Shown: positions 1 to 9,435 of the stretch, piece after piece
How positions within the stretch are numbered: position 1 is the first letter of the stretch
How the letters are laid out: each line of letters opens with the position of its first letter
Source of the DNA: Bacillota bacterium
GTDB lineage: Bacteria > Bacillota > Clostridia > Oscillospirales > Oscillospiraceae
Assembly (NCBI GenBank): GCA_022784505.1
Contig: JALFUQ010000021.1
Span: forward strand, 1 to 41,175
DNA length: 41,175 bases
Reading direction: 5' to 3'
Made by a program: the position numbers and the translations under genes
The notes under the pieces: model-generated
Seen by the model: the letters and a program-made list of their open reading frames with translations, nothing else
Told to the model about the DNA's origin: nothing
The model's database searches: none

Positions 1-456
1 CTGCGTTCCGCTTCGGATATTACCGATACACATCGTTGTTGCAATGCCGTTGCCTCGGATTTTCCTGAAGCTTTCTACCTGAATTCCGCAGGCGAAGGAT
101 ATAAGCGAATTTGCGAGGATGTTCTGCGTCAGCGGGATAAACGCAACAGCCGTAAGTATAACGGCCTCGTTTATTACGGATATCTGCCGCCAGTGTAGAA
201 TGCGCTGTCTGCGCATGTGCACAAGCTCTGCGGCGGCAATGCCGAGAACAAAGGCGAGAACGGGGAAAAAGTATTGCAGCGCCCCGGCAAAATCGCCCTC
301 GGACAGCTTTACTCCGAACAGTAAAATGTTGCCCGTCTGTGCGTTGGCAAAAACTTCGTCACGCTGGATATATGAATACGCATCCATAAAACCGCCGGAC
401 ATGGCGAGAATTGCACCGAGCCGGATGGAGTCTGACATTTGCTTTGTACTTTTCAT
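1..456 (-). CDS. DUF1275/YoaK-family membrane protein (3' end off window)
   Basis: Reverse strand from ATG at 456 is open to position 1: MKSTKQMSDSIRLGAILAMSGGFMDAYSYIQRDEVFANAQTGNILLFGVKLSEGDF..., with the GG-x-DAYSY...FANAQTGN pattern of DUF1275. Absent from the ORF track because no stop lies in the window. Confidence 0.8.
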   Translation of the reverse strand, partial: MKSTKQMSDSIRLGAILAMSGGFMDAYSYIQRDEVFANAQTGNILLFGVKLSEGDFAGALQYFFPVLAFVLGIAAAELVHMRRQRILHWRQISVINEAVILTAVAFIPLTQNILANSLISFACGIQVESFRKIRGNGIATTMCIGNIRSGTQ

Positions 457-486
457 GGGACTGCGCCTTCTTTAGCTGCATATTTC

Positions 487-1473
487 TTACTGCTTGCCAG
501 CGGGCCTGTTTTTCTTCGGCGAGCGGCCACTGCGGCCGCGGCGGCGGGAAAGCGCGGCCTTGGTTCTGTAAAAGTCGAGCGTATCGTCGTCGGCCTTGTA
601 AACGAGCCTGTTTGCTGCCCATGTGTCATCCTCCTGCTTGCGGAACTTGAGCCGCAGCAGATAGCTCCCGCAATCGGGGCAGGTGTAAATGTTCATGTAG
701 CGCTGGTCGCCCTGGTTTATCCACCGCTGGGAGGAAAGCTCGCTGCCGCAATCGGGGCAGGGGAGCTTCACGAGCTTTTCGTCAGCAAATGCTTCAGATT
801 TGCTGATATATCCGGGAAAAACAAGATGCTCGATAGGATCAGGACCGTTATTCTCGCCGGAGGACTGCTTGTGACTGCGCACAGAGAGCATCCTCGATGC
901 GTCCTCATACTCGGAAAGCCCCTTGGCGATGTCAAGCTTTGTGCAGACAAGCGCGGTGTTGTACGCATCGCCGAGAGCGTCGTGGGCAACTCTAGTCTGC
1001 TCAATGCCGAAATGCTCCATCGCAGTTGCGAGCGATTTTTGATTTTTGTCGCCGTCAGTCTGCATATTATATATAAGCTGCAAATTGATCCAGTTGGCAA
1101 TCCAGTCCCAGTCAAGGTCATGGATAATGATGTTCTGCTCCATGATGCCGCGGTCATCGCAGCCCCATGTTAGGAAAGTAACACCATCGCCGCACCATTC
1201 GCGGAACTGTTCAAAAGCGTCGCGGAAGCTGAGTCCTTTTGCCAGACGCTCCTTGTCAAAGCCGGTGAGCTTCTTGACCTTATAGTGCATGCGCTTAAAG
1301 TACACAGGTTTGACATCGATAGTAAACTCCTCGGCCGGCTGCAAATTCTCGTCAAGCTTGACTGCACCTATTTCGATAATTTCGCCTCTGAGCTTAATAG
1401 GGAGCTTGTTGAATACGGAGGATTTGGAGCTCATAGCCTGATTCCATTCCAAATCGACCACGATATAGTTCAT
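487..1473 (-). CDS. DEDDh 3'-5' exonuclease (DnaQ/KapD-like) with C-terminal zinc ribbon
   Basis: MNYIVVDLEWNQ (exo I motif), HDALGDAYNTA (exo III, DEDDh); C-terminal CPDCG...CPDCG. Confidence 0.8.
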   Translation of the reverse strand: MNYIVVDLEWNQAMSSKSSVFNKLPIKLRGEIIEIGAVKLDENLQPAEEFTIDVKPVYFKRMHYKVKKLTGFDKERLAKGLSFRDAFEQFREWCGDGVTFLTWGCDDRGIMEQNIIIHDLDWDWIANWINLQLIYNMQTDGDKNQKSLATAMEHFGIEQTRVAHDALGDAYNTALVCTKLDIAKGLSEYEDASRMLSVRSHKQSSGENNGPDPIEHLVFPGYISKSEAFADEKLVKLPCPDCGSELSSQRWINQGDQRYMNIYTCPDCGSYLLRLKFRKQEDDTWAANRLVYKADDDTLDFYRTKAALSRRRGRSGRSPKKNRPAGKQ

Positions 1474-1556
1474 AATTGATCATCCTTGTCTTATATTACA
1501 AAACGACATTATAACATAACACTTTGCCTTATGCACTACTTTTTTAAAATATATAT

Positions 1557-1585
1557 TTGCCCTCAGAGGCACACTGTGGTATACT
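1557..1585 (+). promoter_or_regulatory. Sigma-A-like promoter for ddl
   Basis: TTGCCC-N17-TATACT with extended -10 TGg, upstream of TAGGAGG SD and ATG 1612. Confidence 0.6.
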
Positions 1586-1611
1586 CGCCATATATGTTAG
1601 GAGGTGTCGTT

Positions 1612-2643
1612 ATGAATATAGCGGTAATATGTGGCGGATTGTCAAGCGAAAGAGATGTTTCCATCACAAGCGGAACAAATGCGGCAAGGGCGCTGCGAGA
1701 GCAGGGACATAAGGTCGTGCTGGTCGATCTGTTTTACGGTTATGACGGCGAGTATAACGACCCCACGGAGCTGTTCGAGCGTGAGCAGCAGGATATCCAG
1801 TACTCCGTCAAGGAGGAGACTCCGGATTTTGATAAGCTTCTCGAAGAAGGCAAGGGGTCGAGGATAGGCAGTAATGTCATCGAGATATGCCGCGCTGCGG
1901 ATATTTGTTTCCTCGCACTGCACGGTCAGGACGGCGAGGATGGCAAGATACAGGCAACTCTTGATATTCACGGTGTTAAATACACCGGCAGCGGCTACCT
2001 CGGCAGCGCAATTGCGATGAACAAGGAGCTGTCAAAGATAATGTTCCGTGCAAACGGCATACCCACACCGGCGGGGATAGTTCTTGAAAAGGGCGCAGAT
2101 AGGTACGACGATGTCGGCTTCCCCTGCGTAGTGAAGCCCTGCTCGGGCGGCTCAAGCGTTGGCACATCAATTGTCCGCAGCCGTGACGAGTATGATGCCG
2201 CACTTGAATTTGCGTTCAAGTACGAATCACATGTCTTGGTCGAAAAGTATGTAAAGGGCAGGGAGTTTACCGTCGGCGTTCTCGCCGGTAAGGCAATGCC
2301 TGTTATTGAGATAATCCCCAAAAACGGCTGGTATGATTATAAAAATAAGTATCAGGCCGGTATGACGGAGGAAATTTGCCCCGCCGAGATAAGCGCCGAG
2401 GACACCAACAGGCTTCAGCGTCTTGCCGAGCGTGTAGCTACGGCACTCATGATCGATGTCTACTTCCGTGCAGACTTCCTCATGGACGAGACTGACGGCG
2501 AGATCTATTGCCTTGAGGCTAACACCCTCCCGGGCATGACACCGACAAGCTTGGTGCCGCAGATGGCAAGAGAAATGGGCATGAGCTTTCCGCAACTTTG
2601 CGATAAGATCATTGAAGTTTCAATGGAGAAGTACGATAAATGA
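1612..2643 (+). CDS. ddl: D-alanine--D-alanine ligase
   Basis: MNIAVICGGLSSERDVSITSG... and YCLEANTLPGMTPTSLVPQMA, ATP-grasp Ddl motifs; start moved from ORF 1486 to the ATG with SD TAGGAGG. Confidence 0.93.
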   Translation: MNIAVICGGLSSERDVSITSGTNAARALREQGHKVVLVDLFYGYDGEYNDPTELFEREQQDIQYSVKEETPDFDKLLEEGKGSRIGSNVIEICRAADICFLALHGQDGEDGKIQATLDIHGVKYTGSGYLGSAIAMNKELSKIMFRANGIPTPAGIVLEKGADRYDDVGFPCVVKPCSGGSSVGTSIVRSRDEYDAALEFAFKYESHVLVEKYVKGREFTVGVLAGKAMPVIEIIPKNGWYDYKNKYQAGMTEEICPAEISAEDTNRLQRLAERVATALMIDVYFRADFLMDETDGEIYCLEANTLPGMTPTSLVPQMAREMGMSFPQLCDKIIEVSMEKYDK

Positions 2644-3992
2644 GAGGTTTGCGCGTTTCTGATGCTGCCGCAATAGTCGGCGGTGAGCTCCACGACAGCA
2701 GAAATTCAGACAGCGAGATACTCGGCGTTGCGATAGACAGCCGCAAGGTCGAAAATGGCTTCATGTTTGCAGCCTTAAAGGGCGAGCGTGTCGATGGCCA
2801 CGACTACATTAACAAAGCATTTGAGCTTGGCGCTGTCTGTTGCATAGCCGAATGTGTGCCTGATGATGTCATTGGCGCGGTCATCGTTGTACCCGATGTT
2901 GCGGCGGCACTCAAGACACTTGCCGAGAACTACCGCAAGCGCTTTGACATTCCCGTTATCGGCATTGCCGGAAGCGTCGGCAAAACAACTGCAAAGGAAA
3001 TGGTCGCATCTGTGCTTTCGCAGAAGTACAATGTGCTCAAGACAGAGAAAAACCTTAATAACGAGCTCGGCGTCCCGCTCACCATCTTTAGAATTGAGCC
3101 GGAGCACGAGGCTGCGGTCATTGAGATGGGCATATCCGATTTCGGCGAGATGAGCCGCCTTGCCAAGATGGTGCACCCCACGATGGCGGTGTATACGCTC
3201 ATCGGCCATGCTCATCTCGAGCACCTGCACGACAGAAACGGCGTTTTGAAGGCAAAGACAGAGATGCTCGACTATATGCCCGAAGACGGAACGCTTTTTC
3301 TAAACGGCGACGATGACCTGCTCTCGACGCTTGACTGCTGTCAGCGCAAGGTCTTGTACGGCACGAACGCAAACGCCGATGTTAAGGCCGAGAACATTTG
3401 CTCTAGCAGCTTTAATGAGCTTAGCTGCGACATTGTCTCCGGCGATAGACGCATACATGTCACCGTGCCGTCCTATGGCAGCCACATGGTCTATGCTGCA
3501 CTTGAGGGCACGGCGGTCGGTATTGCGATGGGGCTGAGCGATGATGAGATCGCCGCAGGTGTTGCCGCCTATGAGATCGTCGGACGCAGGGCGAATGTCA
3601 CGGATACGGGCTATATAACGCTCGTTGACGACTGCTACAACGCAAACCCCGATTCGGTCATGTGCGCGATAGATTCCATCAAAGCCATAAACGGCCGCAA
3701 GGTCTGCATTTTGGGCGACATGCTCGAAATGGGGGAGAACAAGGAAGAGCTTCATGCCCAAGTCGGTAAGTACGCCTCCGATAAAGGAGTTGACTTGCTG
3801 CTCACGGTCGGTGAGCTGTCAAGATACACCTGCACGGCGGCTGAGGAAATAAGCTCCCTGCACTTTGAGACGAATGCCGAGCTTATATCGAAGCTGCCTG
3901 AACTCATCCACAAAGGAGATGCGGTGCTTGTTAAAGCCTCGCACAGCATGAAGTTTGAAGAAATATCGGAAGCATTAAAGCTTCTTAGATAA
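2640..3992 (+). CDS. murF: UDP-N-acetylmuramoyl-tripeptide--D-alanyl-D-alanine ligase
   Basis: Mur ligase motifs GIAGSVGKTTAKEM, DDCYNANPDSV; ATGA overlap with ddl. Confidence 0.93.
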   Translation: MRGLRVSDAAAIVGGELHDSRNSDSEILGVAIDSRKVENGFMFAALKGERVDGHDYINKAFELGAVCCIAECVPDDVIGAVIVVPDVAAALKTLAENYRKRFDIPVIGIAGSVGKTTAKEMVASVLSQKYNVLKTEKNLNNELGVPLTIFRIEPEHEAAVIEMGISDFGEMSRLAKMVHPTMAVYTLIGHAHLEHLHDRNGVLKAKTEMLDYMPEDGTLFLNGDDDLLSTLDCCQRKVLYGTNANADVKAENICSSSFNELSCDIVSGDRRIHVTVPSYGSHMVYAALEGTAVGIAMGLSDDEIAAGVAAYEIVGRRANVTDTGYITLVDDCYNANPDSVMCAIDSIKAINGRKVCILGDMLEMGENKEELHAQVGKYASDKGVDLLLTVGELSRYTCTAAEEISSLHFETNAELISKLPELIHKGDAVLVKASHSMKFEEISEALKLLR

Positions 3993-4022
3993 AAAAGAGA
4001 GTGCATTGCACTCTCTTTTTTT
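3991..4022. terminator. Bidirectional intrinsic terminator between convergent murF and bofA
   Basis: AAAAAAGAGAGTGC-ATT-GCACTCTCTTTTTTT. Confidence 0.85.
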
Positions 4023-4030
4023 GCTATGTA

Positions 4031-4297
4031 TCAAAGGAAAAAGTTTTCGATAAGAAGCAGCAGAATAATACCCGGGATGCCAAGCACACCGGCAACTATC
4101 GCACTGAGCCAGCCGACGGTGATGCTAAGCCCGATAAAGCCACCGAGAAAGTTAAATACAAACAGCACTACGAAGCCCAAAACTGCGTTCAACAGCAACT
4201 TGAATGCCCACTTTATCGGCGTTGCAAAGATCTTGATGACCAGCCACAGCAGCAGACCTCCGATAACGACATAGATCGCAAGATTCAAATAATCCAT
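4031..4297 (-). CDS. bofA: Pro-sigmaK processing inhibitor BofA family protein
   Basis: Two-TM 88-aa protein with GWLSAIVAGVLGIPGIILLLLI, typical BofA C-terminus; next to a YaaL-like gene. Confidence 0.75.
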   Translation of the reverse strand: MDYLNLAIYVVIGGLLLWLVIKIFATPIKWAFKLLLNAVLGFVVLFVFNFLGGFIGLSITVGWLSAIVAGVLGIPGIILLLLIENFFL

Positions 4298-4306
4298 ATG
4301 TGTCTC

Positions 4307-4516
4307 CTATTGCATTAGATTTTTTACATTGGCGACGGCATAGTTATACCGTGATTTGAGCGCGTTTATCTCAAAAATGCATGCGTCCATCATGTCGGGG
4401 TCGGTGACGGTGTCGAACGCTGCGTATGCGCTGTGCAGCTGTGAGCGAATAGCCTTCATTTCCTTTACGCGCTTATTGTACTCTGCCTTGAGTGCCTTTG
4501 TTTCCTTTTTAGTCAT
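4307..4516 (-). CDS. DUF2508 (YaaL-like) family protein
   Basis: Short helical protein ending INALKSRYNYAVANVKNLMQ; upstream of bofA as in Firmicutes. Confidence 0.65.
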   Translation of the reverse strand: MTKKETKALKAEYNKRVKEMKAIRSQLHSAYAAFDTVTDPDMMDACIFEINALKSRYNYAVANVKNLMQ

Positions 4517-4629
4517 GAGAAAAGAACTCCTTATCTTTTCTCATTATTATATTCAGCCTGTCCGTCATTTAAACGGCCATGGCAATATATTACCACGGTT
4601 ATAATGAAAAATCCATGCAATAATATTAT

Positions 4630-4739
4630 CAGACGGCAAAAAGTGTCCGTGAGATAGAAAGAACCGGGCAGAATGAGAGCTCTTATCACCGTGATAATGA
4701 GAACATTCAGACTTTTTCGTCTGCCGATCTTGGGTCGGC
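4630..4739 (+). ncRNA. Candidate structured RNA (three-way junction plus hairpin), family unrecognised
   Basis: P1 CAGACG(GC)AAAAAGT 4630-4644 with ACTTTTTCGTCTG 4711-4723; P2 GTCCG 4645-4649 with CGGGC 4665-4669; P3 GAATG 4671-4675 with CATTC 4704-4708 plus inner CTC/GAG and TTATC/GATAA; following hairpin GCCGA...TCGGC 4723-4739. Confidence 0.5.
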
Positions 4740-4742
4740 TTT

Positions 4743-4772
4743 GGGGACAGAGTGCGCTCTGTCCCCGTTTTT
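4743..4772 (+). terminator. Intrinsic terminator upstream of parE
   Basis: GGGGACAGAG-TGCG-CTCTGTCCCC-GTTTTT. Confidence 0.85.
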
Positions 4773-4782
4773 GCTGTCATAC

Positions 4783-4811
4783 TTGATTTTTTAGCAAAAT
4801 TATAATATACT
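4783..4811 (+). promoter_or_regulatory. Sigma-A-like promoter for parE operon
   Basis: TTGATT-N17-TATACT, downstream of the terminator at 4743-4772. Confidence 0.6.
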
Positions 4812-4884
4812 AAATAATCTAAGTTATCAAGGAATTTATAAGGCACTAAACACAAGATGTTGTATTCAAGGGGAATTTCGGAAA

Positions 4885-6879
4885 ATGAGTAAAACCACCG
4901 CACAATACGGTAATGAAAGCATTTCTCAGCTCAAGGGAGCGGACAGAGTCAGAAAGCGCCCGGGCGTTATCTTCGGCTCGGACGGGCTTGATGGCTGCCA
5001 GCACGCCGTGTTTGAAATTTTGTCAAACTCCATTGACGAAGCTCGCGAGGGTCACGGTAATCTCATCACGCTGACTCGCTATGCCGATAAATCGATCGAG
5101 GTTGAGGACTTCGGCCGCGGCTGCCCGGTAGACTGGAACGCAAACGAGAAGCGCTATAACTGGGAACTCGTTTTCTGCGAGCTGTACGCAGGCGGTAAGT
5201 ATTCAAACAACGAGGGCGAAAACTACGAGTACTCCCTTGGCCTTAACGGCCTTGGCTCATGCGCAACGCAGTATGCCTCGGAATACATGGATGTCACCGT
5301 CTGGCGTGACGGCAATAAATATGAGCTGCACTTTAAAAAGGGTAAGGTCGTCGGCAAAAAAGGTCAGGAGCTTCAGATAAGCCCTGCTGACCGCAAAAAA
5401 ACCGGCACGACCATCAAGTGGAGACCCGACCTTGAGGTCTTTACGGATATCGACATTCCCGAGGAGTTTTTCAAAGATGTCCTGCACCGTCAGGCAGTTG
5501 TTAACGCGGGTATAACCTTCAGGTTCCGCAACCAAAACGGCAACAAGTTTGAAGTAACAGATTATGTGTACGAAAACGGCATCCTCGACTATGTCCACGA
5601 GATAGCGGCTGACAGCCCGCTCACTTCACCGTATTTCATCAGCGCCGAGCGCCGCGGCCGTGACCGTGAGGACAAGCCCGAGTACAAGGTCAAACTCTCG
5701 GCTGCCTTCTGCTTCTCAAACAAAGTGAGCCTCACCGAGTATTACCACAACTCATCGTGGCTCGAGTACGGCGGCGCACCCGAGAAGGCGACGAGAAACG
5801 CCTTCGTCTACGCCATCGATGCCTACATAAAGAAGATAGGCAAGTATCAGAAAAACGAAAGCAAGATAAGCTATCAGGACGTGGCCGACTGCCTGGTTCT
5901 TGTGACAAACTGCTTTTCCACGCAGACCTCGTATGAAAACCAGACCAAGAAGGCGATAACAAACCGCTTTATCCAGGAGGCAATGACCGATTTCTTCAAG
6001 GAGCGCTTGGAAATATACTTCATTGAGAATAAGCCCGAGGCGGATAAGATAGCTGAGCAGGTGCTTGTCAACAAGCGAAGCCGTGAGGCGGCGGAAAAGA
6101 CAAGACTTGGCATGAAAAAGAAGCTCTCCGGCAGCATAGACATCGCAAACCGCGTGCAGAAATTCGTTGACTGCCGCAGCAGGGATCCCGAAAAGCGCGA
6201 GATATACATCGTCGAGGGAGACTCGGCACTGGGCGCATGTAAGCTTTCCCGTGACGCTGATTTCCAGGGCATCATGCCCGTTAGAGGCAAGATACTAAAC
6301 TGCCTCAAGGCCGATTATGTGAGGATATTCAAAAGCGATATCATCACTGACCTTTTAAAAGTCCTCGGCTGCGGGGTCGAGGTGCAGGTCAAGGGGAAAA
6401 AAGATCTAAACGCCTTTGATATCAACAACCTGCGCTGGAACAAGGTCATCATCTGCACCGATGCCGATGTTGACGGATTCCAGATAAGAACGCTCATTCT
6501 GACGATGATATACCGTCTTGTGCCCACGCTCATCCATGAAGGCTTCGTGTATATCGCAGAGTCGCCGCTGTATGAGATAGAGAGCAAGGGTAAGACCTAT
6601 TTTGCCTACTCCGACAAGGAAAAGGCGGATATCGTCGCATCGCTTAACGGCGCAAAGGCCAGCATCAATCGCAGCAAGGGCCTTGGCGAAAACGATCCTG
6701 ACATGATGTGGATGACTACCATGAACCCCGAGACGCGCAGGCTCATTAAAGTAATGCCCGAGGATGCCGAGCGCATGTCGCAGATGTTTGACCTTCTGCT
6801 TGGCGACGACCTTGCAGGCAGAAAAAATCATATCGCCGAAAACGGATACCTGTATCTTGACATGGCGGATATATCCTGA
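4885..6879 (+). CDS. parE: Type IIA topoisomerase subunit B (GyrB/ParE family, topoisomerase IV-like)
   Basis: RKRPGVIFGS, GHKL ATPase motifs, EGDSALGACKLSRD and TDADVDGFQI TOPRIM motifs. Confidence 0.88.
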   Translation: MSKTTAQYGNESISQLKGADRVRKRPGVIFGSDGLDGCQHAVFEILSNSIDEAREGHGNLITLTRYADKSIEVEDFGRGCPVDWNANEKRYNWELVFCELYAGGKYSNNEGENYEYSLGLNGLGSCATQYASEYMDVTVWRDGNKYELHFKKGKVVGKKGQELQISPADRKKTGTTIKWRPDLEVFTDIDIPEEFFKDVLHRQAVVNAGITFRFRNQNGNKFEVTDYVYENGILDYVHEIAADSPLTSPYFISAERRGRDREDKPEYKVKLSAAFCFSNKVSLTEYYHNSSWLEYGGAPEKATRNAFVYAIDAYIKKIGKYQKNESKISYQDVADCLVLVTNCFSTQTSYENQTKKAITNRFIQEAMTDFFKERLEIYFIENKPEADKIAEQVLVNKRSREAAEKTRLGMKKKLSGSIDIANRVQKFVDCRSRDPEKREIYIVEGDSALGACKLSRDADFQGIMPVRGKILNCLKADYVRIFKSDIITDLLKVLGCGVEVQVKGKKDLNAFDINNLRWNKVIICTDADVDGFQIRTLILTMIYRLVPTLIHEGFVYIAESPLYEIESKGKTYFAYSDKEKADIVASLNGAKASINRSKGLGENDPDMMWMTTMNPETRRLIKVMPEDAERMSQMFDLLLGDDLAGRKNHIAENGYLYLDMADIS

Positions 6880-6890
6880 GAGGTGCGGAT

Positions 6891-7172
6891 ATGAAGTTTG
6901 ACAGAGCCAGAAATTTAGTTAAGTTCCTGCTCGCGCTGTGCGTCATGTTCGGCGTCGTGGGTGTTATCACGAACGGCAATGGCACGGTGCTGCCAATGTA
7001 TTCGGCGGTGCTGTCGCTTGCGTGCTTTGTGCTGTCGTTCGTCGTCATATTCCTTTTCTGCAAATGCCCCTACTGCGGAAAAGTGGTCTATTTGGGGCTG
7101 TTCAAGGCTACGCATTGTCCCAAATGCCGCCGAAGCTTTGAGACCGGCGCAAAGAAAAAGGGCAAGCGTTGA
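6891..7172 (+). CDS. Small membrane protein with C-terminal zinc ribbon
   Basis: GAGGTG SD before ATG; two hydrophobic segments then CKCPYCGKVVYLGLFKATHCPKC; fits tightly between parE and parC. Confidence 0.75.
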   Translation: MKFDRARNLVKFLLALCVMFGVVGVITNGNGTVLPMYSAVLSLACFVLSFVVIFLFCKCPYCGKVVYLGLFKATHCPKCRRSFETGAKKKGKR

Positions 7173-7187
7173 AAGGAAAAGTTCTAA

Positions 7188-9425
7188 ATGGCTAAAAAAC
7201 AAGCTCCCGAGCAGAAAAAATTCAATAATCCCAATGTCATCGGCCTTAGAGCCGAGGTTTTAGAACAGCCGATAACCGAGACGCTGGAGCAAAACTATAT
7301 GCCCTATGCGATGAGCGTTATCATCTCCCGCGCCATACCTGAGATAGACGGCTTCAAACCCTCGCACAGAAAGCTACTGTACACCATGTATAAGATGGGA
7401 CTTCTAAACGGCGGCCGCACAAAGAGCGCAAACATCGTCGGCCAGACGATGCGCCTTAACCCGCACGGTGACGCTGCAATATACGAGACCATGGTGCGCT
7501 TGTCAAAGGGCAACGATGCGCTGCTCGTCCCGTTTGTCGACTCCAAGGGCAACTTCGGCAAGGTGTATTCAAGGGACATGTCCTTTGCGGCTTCCCGTTA
7601 CACCGAGGCAAAGCTTTCTACCATCTGCGCCGAGCTTTTCGGCGATATCGATCAAGATACAGTCGAGTTTGTCGATAACTACGACGGCAGCATGAAAGAG
7701 CCTACGCTTCTGCCGACATCTTTTCCCAATGTGCTCGTGTCGAGCAACACCGGCATCGCCGTCGGCATGGCAAGCCAGATATGCGGCTTTAACCTTGAGG
7801 AGGTTTGCCGCTCGACTATAGAGTATCTGTCAGATCCCGAGTGCGACCTGCTCTCGACCATGCCTGCACCCGATTTCTCCACCGGCGGCGAGATCGTCTA
7901 CGACCGCGCGGAGATGGAGAATATCTATAACACCGGCCGCGGCAGCTTCAAGGTCAGAGCACGATGGCGCTATGTGCAGAAGGAAAATATCATCGAGATA
8001 TACGAGATACCCTACACGACCACGACGGAGGCTATCGTCGACAAGGTTGCAGAGCTTATTAAGGCCGGCAAGCTGCGCGAGATAAACGACATGCGAGACG
8101 AGACTGATCTAAGCGGTCTTAAGCTCGCCATTGACCTCAAGCGTGGTACCGATCCCGAAAAACTCATGCAAAAGCTTTTCAAGCTCACTCCTCTTATGGA
8201 CAGTTTCCCCTGCAACTTCAACATCCTTGTCGCCGGCAACCCCAAGGTCATGGGTGTGAGAGAAATACTCAGCGAGTGGTGTGCATGGCGTATGGAATGT
8301 GTACGCCGTCGTGTGTACTTTGACCTTTCAAAGAAAAAGGACAAGCTGCACCTGCTCAAGGGCCTTGAAAAAATTCTTCTAGACATAGATAAGGCGATAG
8401 AGATAATCAGAAACACCGAGCTTGAGTCTGAGGTCGTTCCCAACCTCATGATGGGCTTCGGTATCGACAAGGTGCAGGCCGAGTATGTTGCGGAGATAAA
8501 GCTGCGCAATATAAACAGGGAGTATATCCTCAAGCGTGTGTCCGAGACCGAGGAGCTTGAAAAGGCGATAGAGGAGCTTGAGGAGACGCTCAAGAGCCGC
8601 CGCAAGATAAAGAGCATCATTGTAAATGAGCTCAAGCAGGTTATAAAAAAATACCCCTGCCCCCGCAGGACGGGCATCGTGTACGCAAACGAGATAGAAG
8701 AGTTTGAGGAAACCGACCTTGTCGAGGATTACCCTGTAACGGTATTTATCTCGAACGAGGGGTACTTTAAGAAGATAACCCCGCTGTCGCTTCGCATGAG
8801 CGGTGAGCAGAAGTTTAAGGACGGGGACAGGCTCAAAATGTCCTTTGAGTTGTCAAATCGCACGGAGCTTTTGTTCTTCACCGATCAGCAGCGCGTGTAT
8901 AAAACAAAACTATCCGACTTTGAGAACTCCAAAGCCTCCGACCTCGGCATTTACCTGCCGACGAGGCTTGAGATGGAGGACGGCGAACGCATCGTGAGTG
9001 TCGTCTGCCCGGGCGACTACAAAAAGCAGCTGCTGTTGTTCTTTGAAAACGGCAAGATAGCAAGGCTCGAAATGTCGGCATACGAAACAAAAACCAACCG
9101 CAAGAAGCTCATTAACGCATATTCCGATAAGAGCCCGCTTGTTGAGGTCATGCCGATAACCGAGGATATAAATGTCGCCATGTTCTCAACGGACGGCAGG
9201 GCGCTCGTATTCAACACCTCGCTTTTGCAGCTCAAGACCAGCCGAACCACGCAAGGTGTTGCCGGAATGAGTTTAAAGAAAAATCATAAACTGAATTCGG
9301 CGGCACAGCTCGAATCGACCGTAATAAAGAATGTCTCCCGCTACCGTGTCCGCAGCCTTCCGGCAGCCGGTGCGTTGCTCAAGGATGAGGACAGGGGAGA
9401 GGAGCAGCTGTCACTTATAAACTGA
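7188..9425 (+). CDS. parC: Type IIA topoisomerase subunit A (GyrA/ParC family, topoisomerase IV-like)
   Basis: YAMSVIISRAIPEIDGFKPSHRKLLYTMYKMG, Tyr motif AASRYTEAKLS; adjacent to parE-like gene. Confidence 0.88.
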   Translation: MAKKQAPEQKKFNNPNVIGLRAEVLEQPITETLEQNYMPYAMSVIISRAIPEIDGFKPSHRKLLYTMYKMGLLNGGRTKSANIVGQTMRLNPHGDAAIYETMVRLSKGNDALLVPFVDSKGNFGKVYSRDMSFAASRYTEAKLSTICAELFGDIDQDTVEFVDNYDGSMKEPTLLPTSFPNVLVSSNTGIAVGMASQICGFNLEEVCRSTIEYLSDPECDLLSTMPAPDFSTGGEIVYDRAEMENIYNTGRGSFKVRARWRYVQKENIIEIYEIPYTTTTEAIVDKVAELIKAGKLREINDMRDETDLSGLKLAIDLKRGTDPEKLMQKLFKLTPLMDSFPCNFNILVAGNPKVMGVREILSEWCAWRMECVRRRVYFDLSKKKDKLHLLKGLEKILLDIDKAIEIIRNTELESEVVPNLMMGFGIDKVQAEYVAEIKLRNINREYILKRVSETEELEKAIEELEETLKSRRKIKSIIVNELKQVIKKYPCPRRTGIVYANEIEEFEETDLVEDYPVTVFISNEGYFKKITPLSLRMSGEQKFKDGDRLKMSFELSNRTELLFFTDQQRVYKTKLSDFENSKASDLGIYLPTRLEMEDGERIVSVVCPGDYKKQLLLFFENGKIARLEMSAYETKTNRKKLINAYSDKSPLVEVMPITEDINVAMFSTDGRALVFNTSLLQLKTSRTTQGVAGMSLKKNHKLNSAAQLESTVIKNVSRYRVRSLPAAGALLKDEDRGEEQLSLIN

Positions 9426-9435
9426 GGGCTCTATT

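Noticed and set aside
439-1173. 244-aa plus-strand ORF
   Set aside because: Opposite strand of the exonuclease gene, which has clear catalytic motifs.
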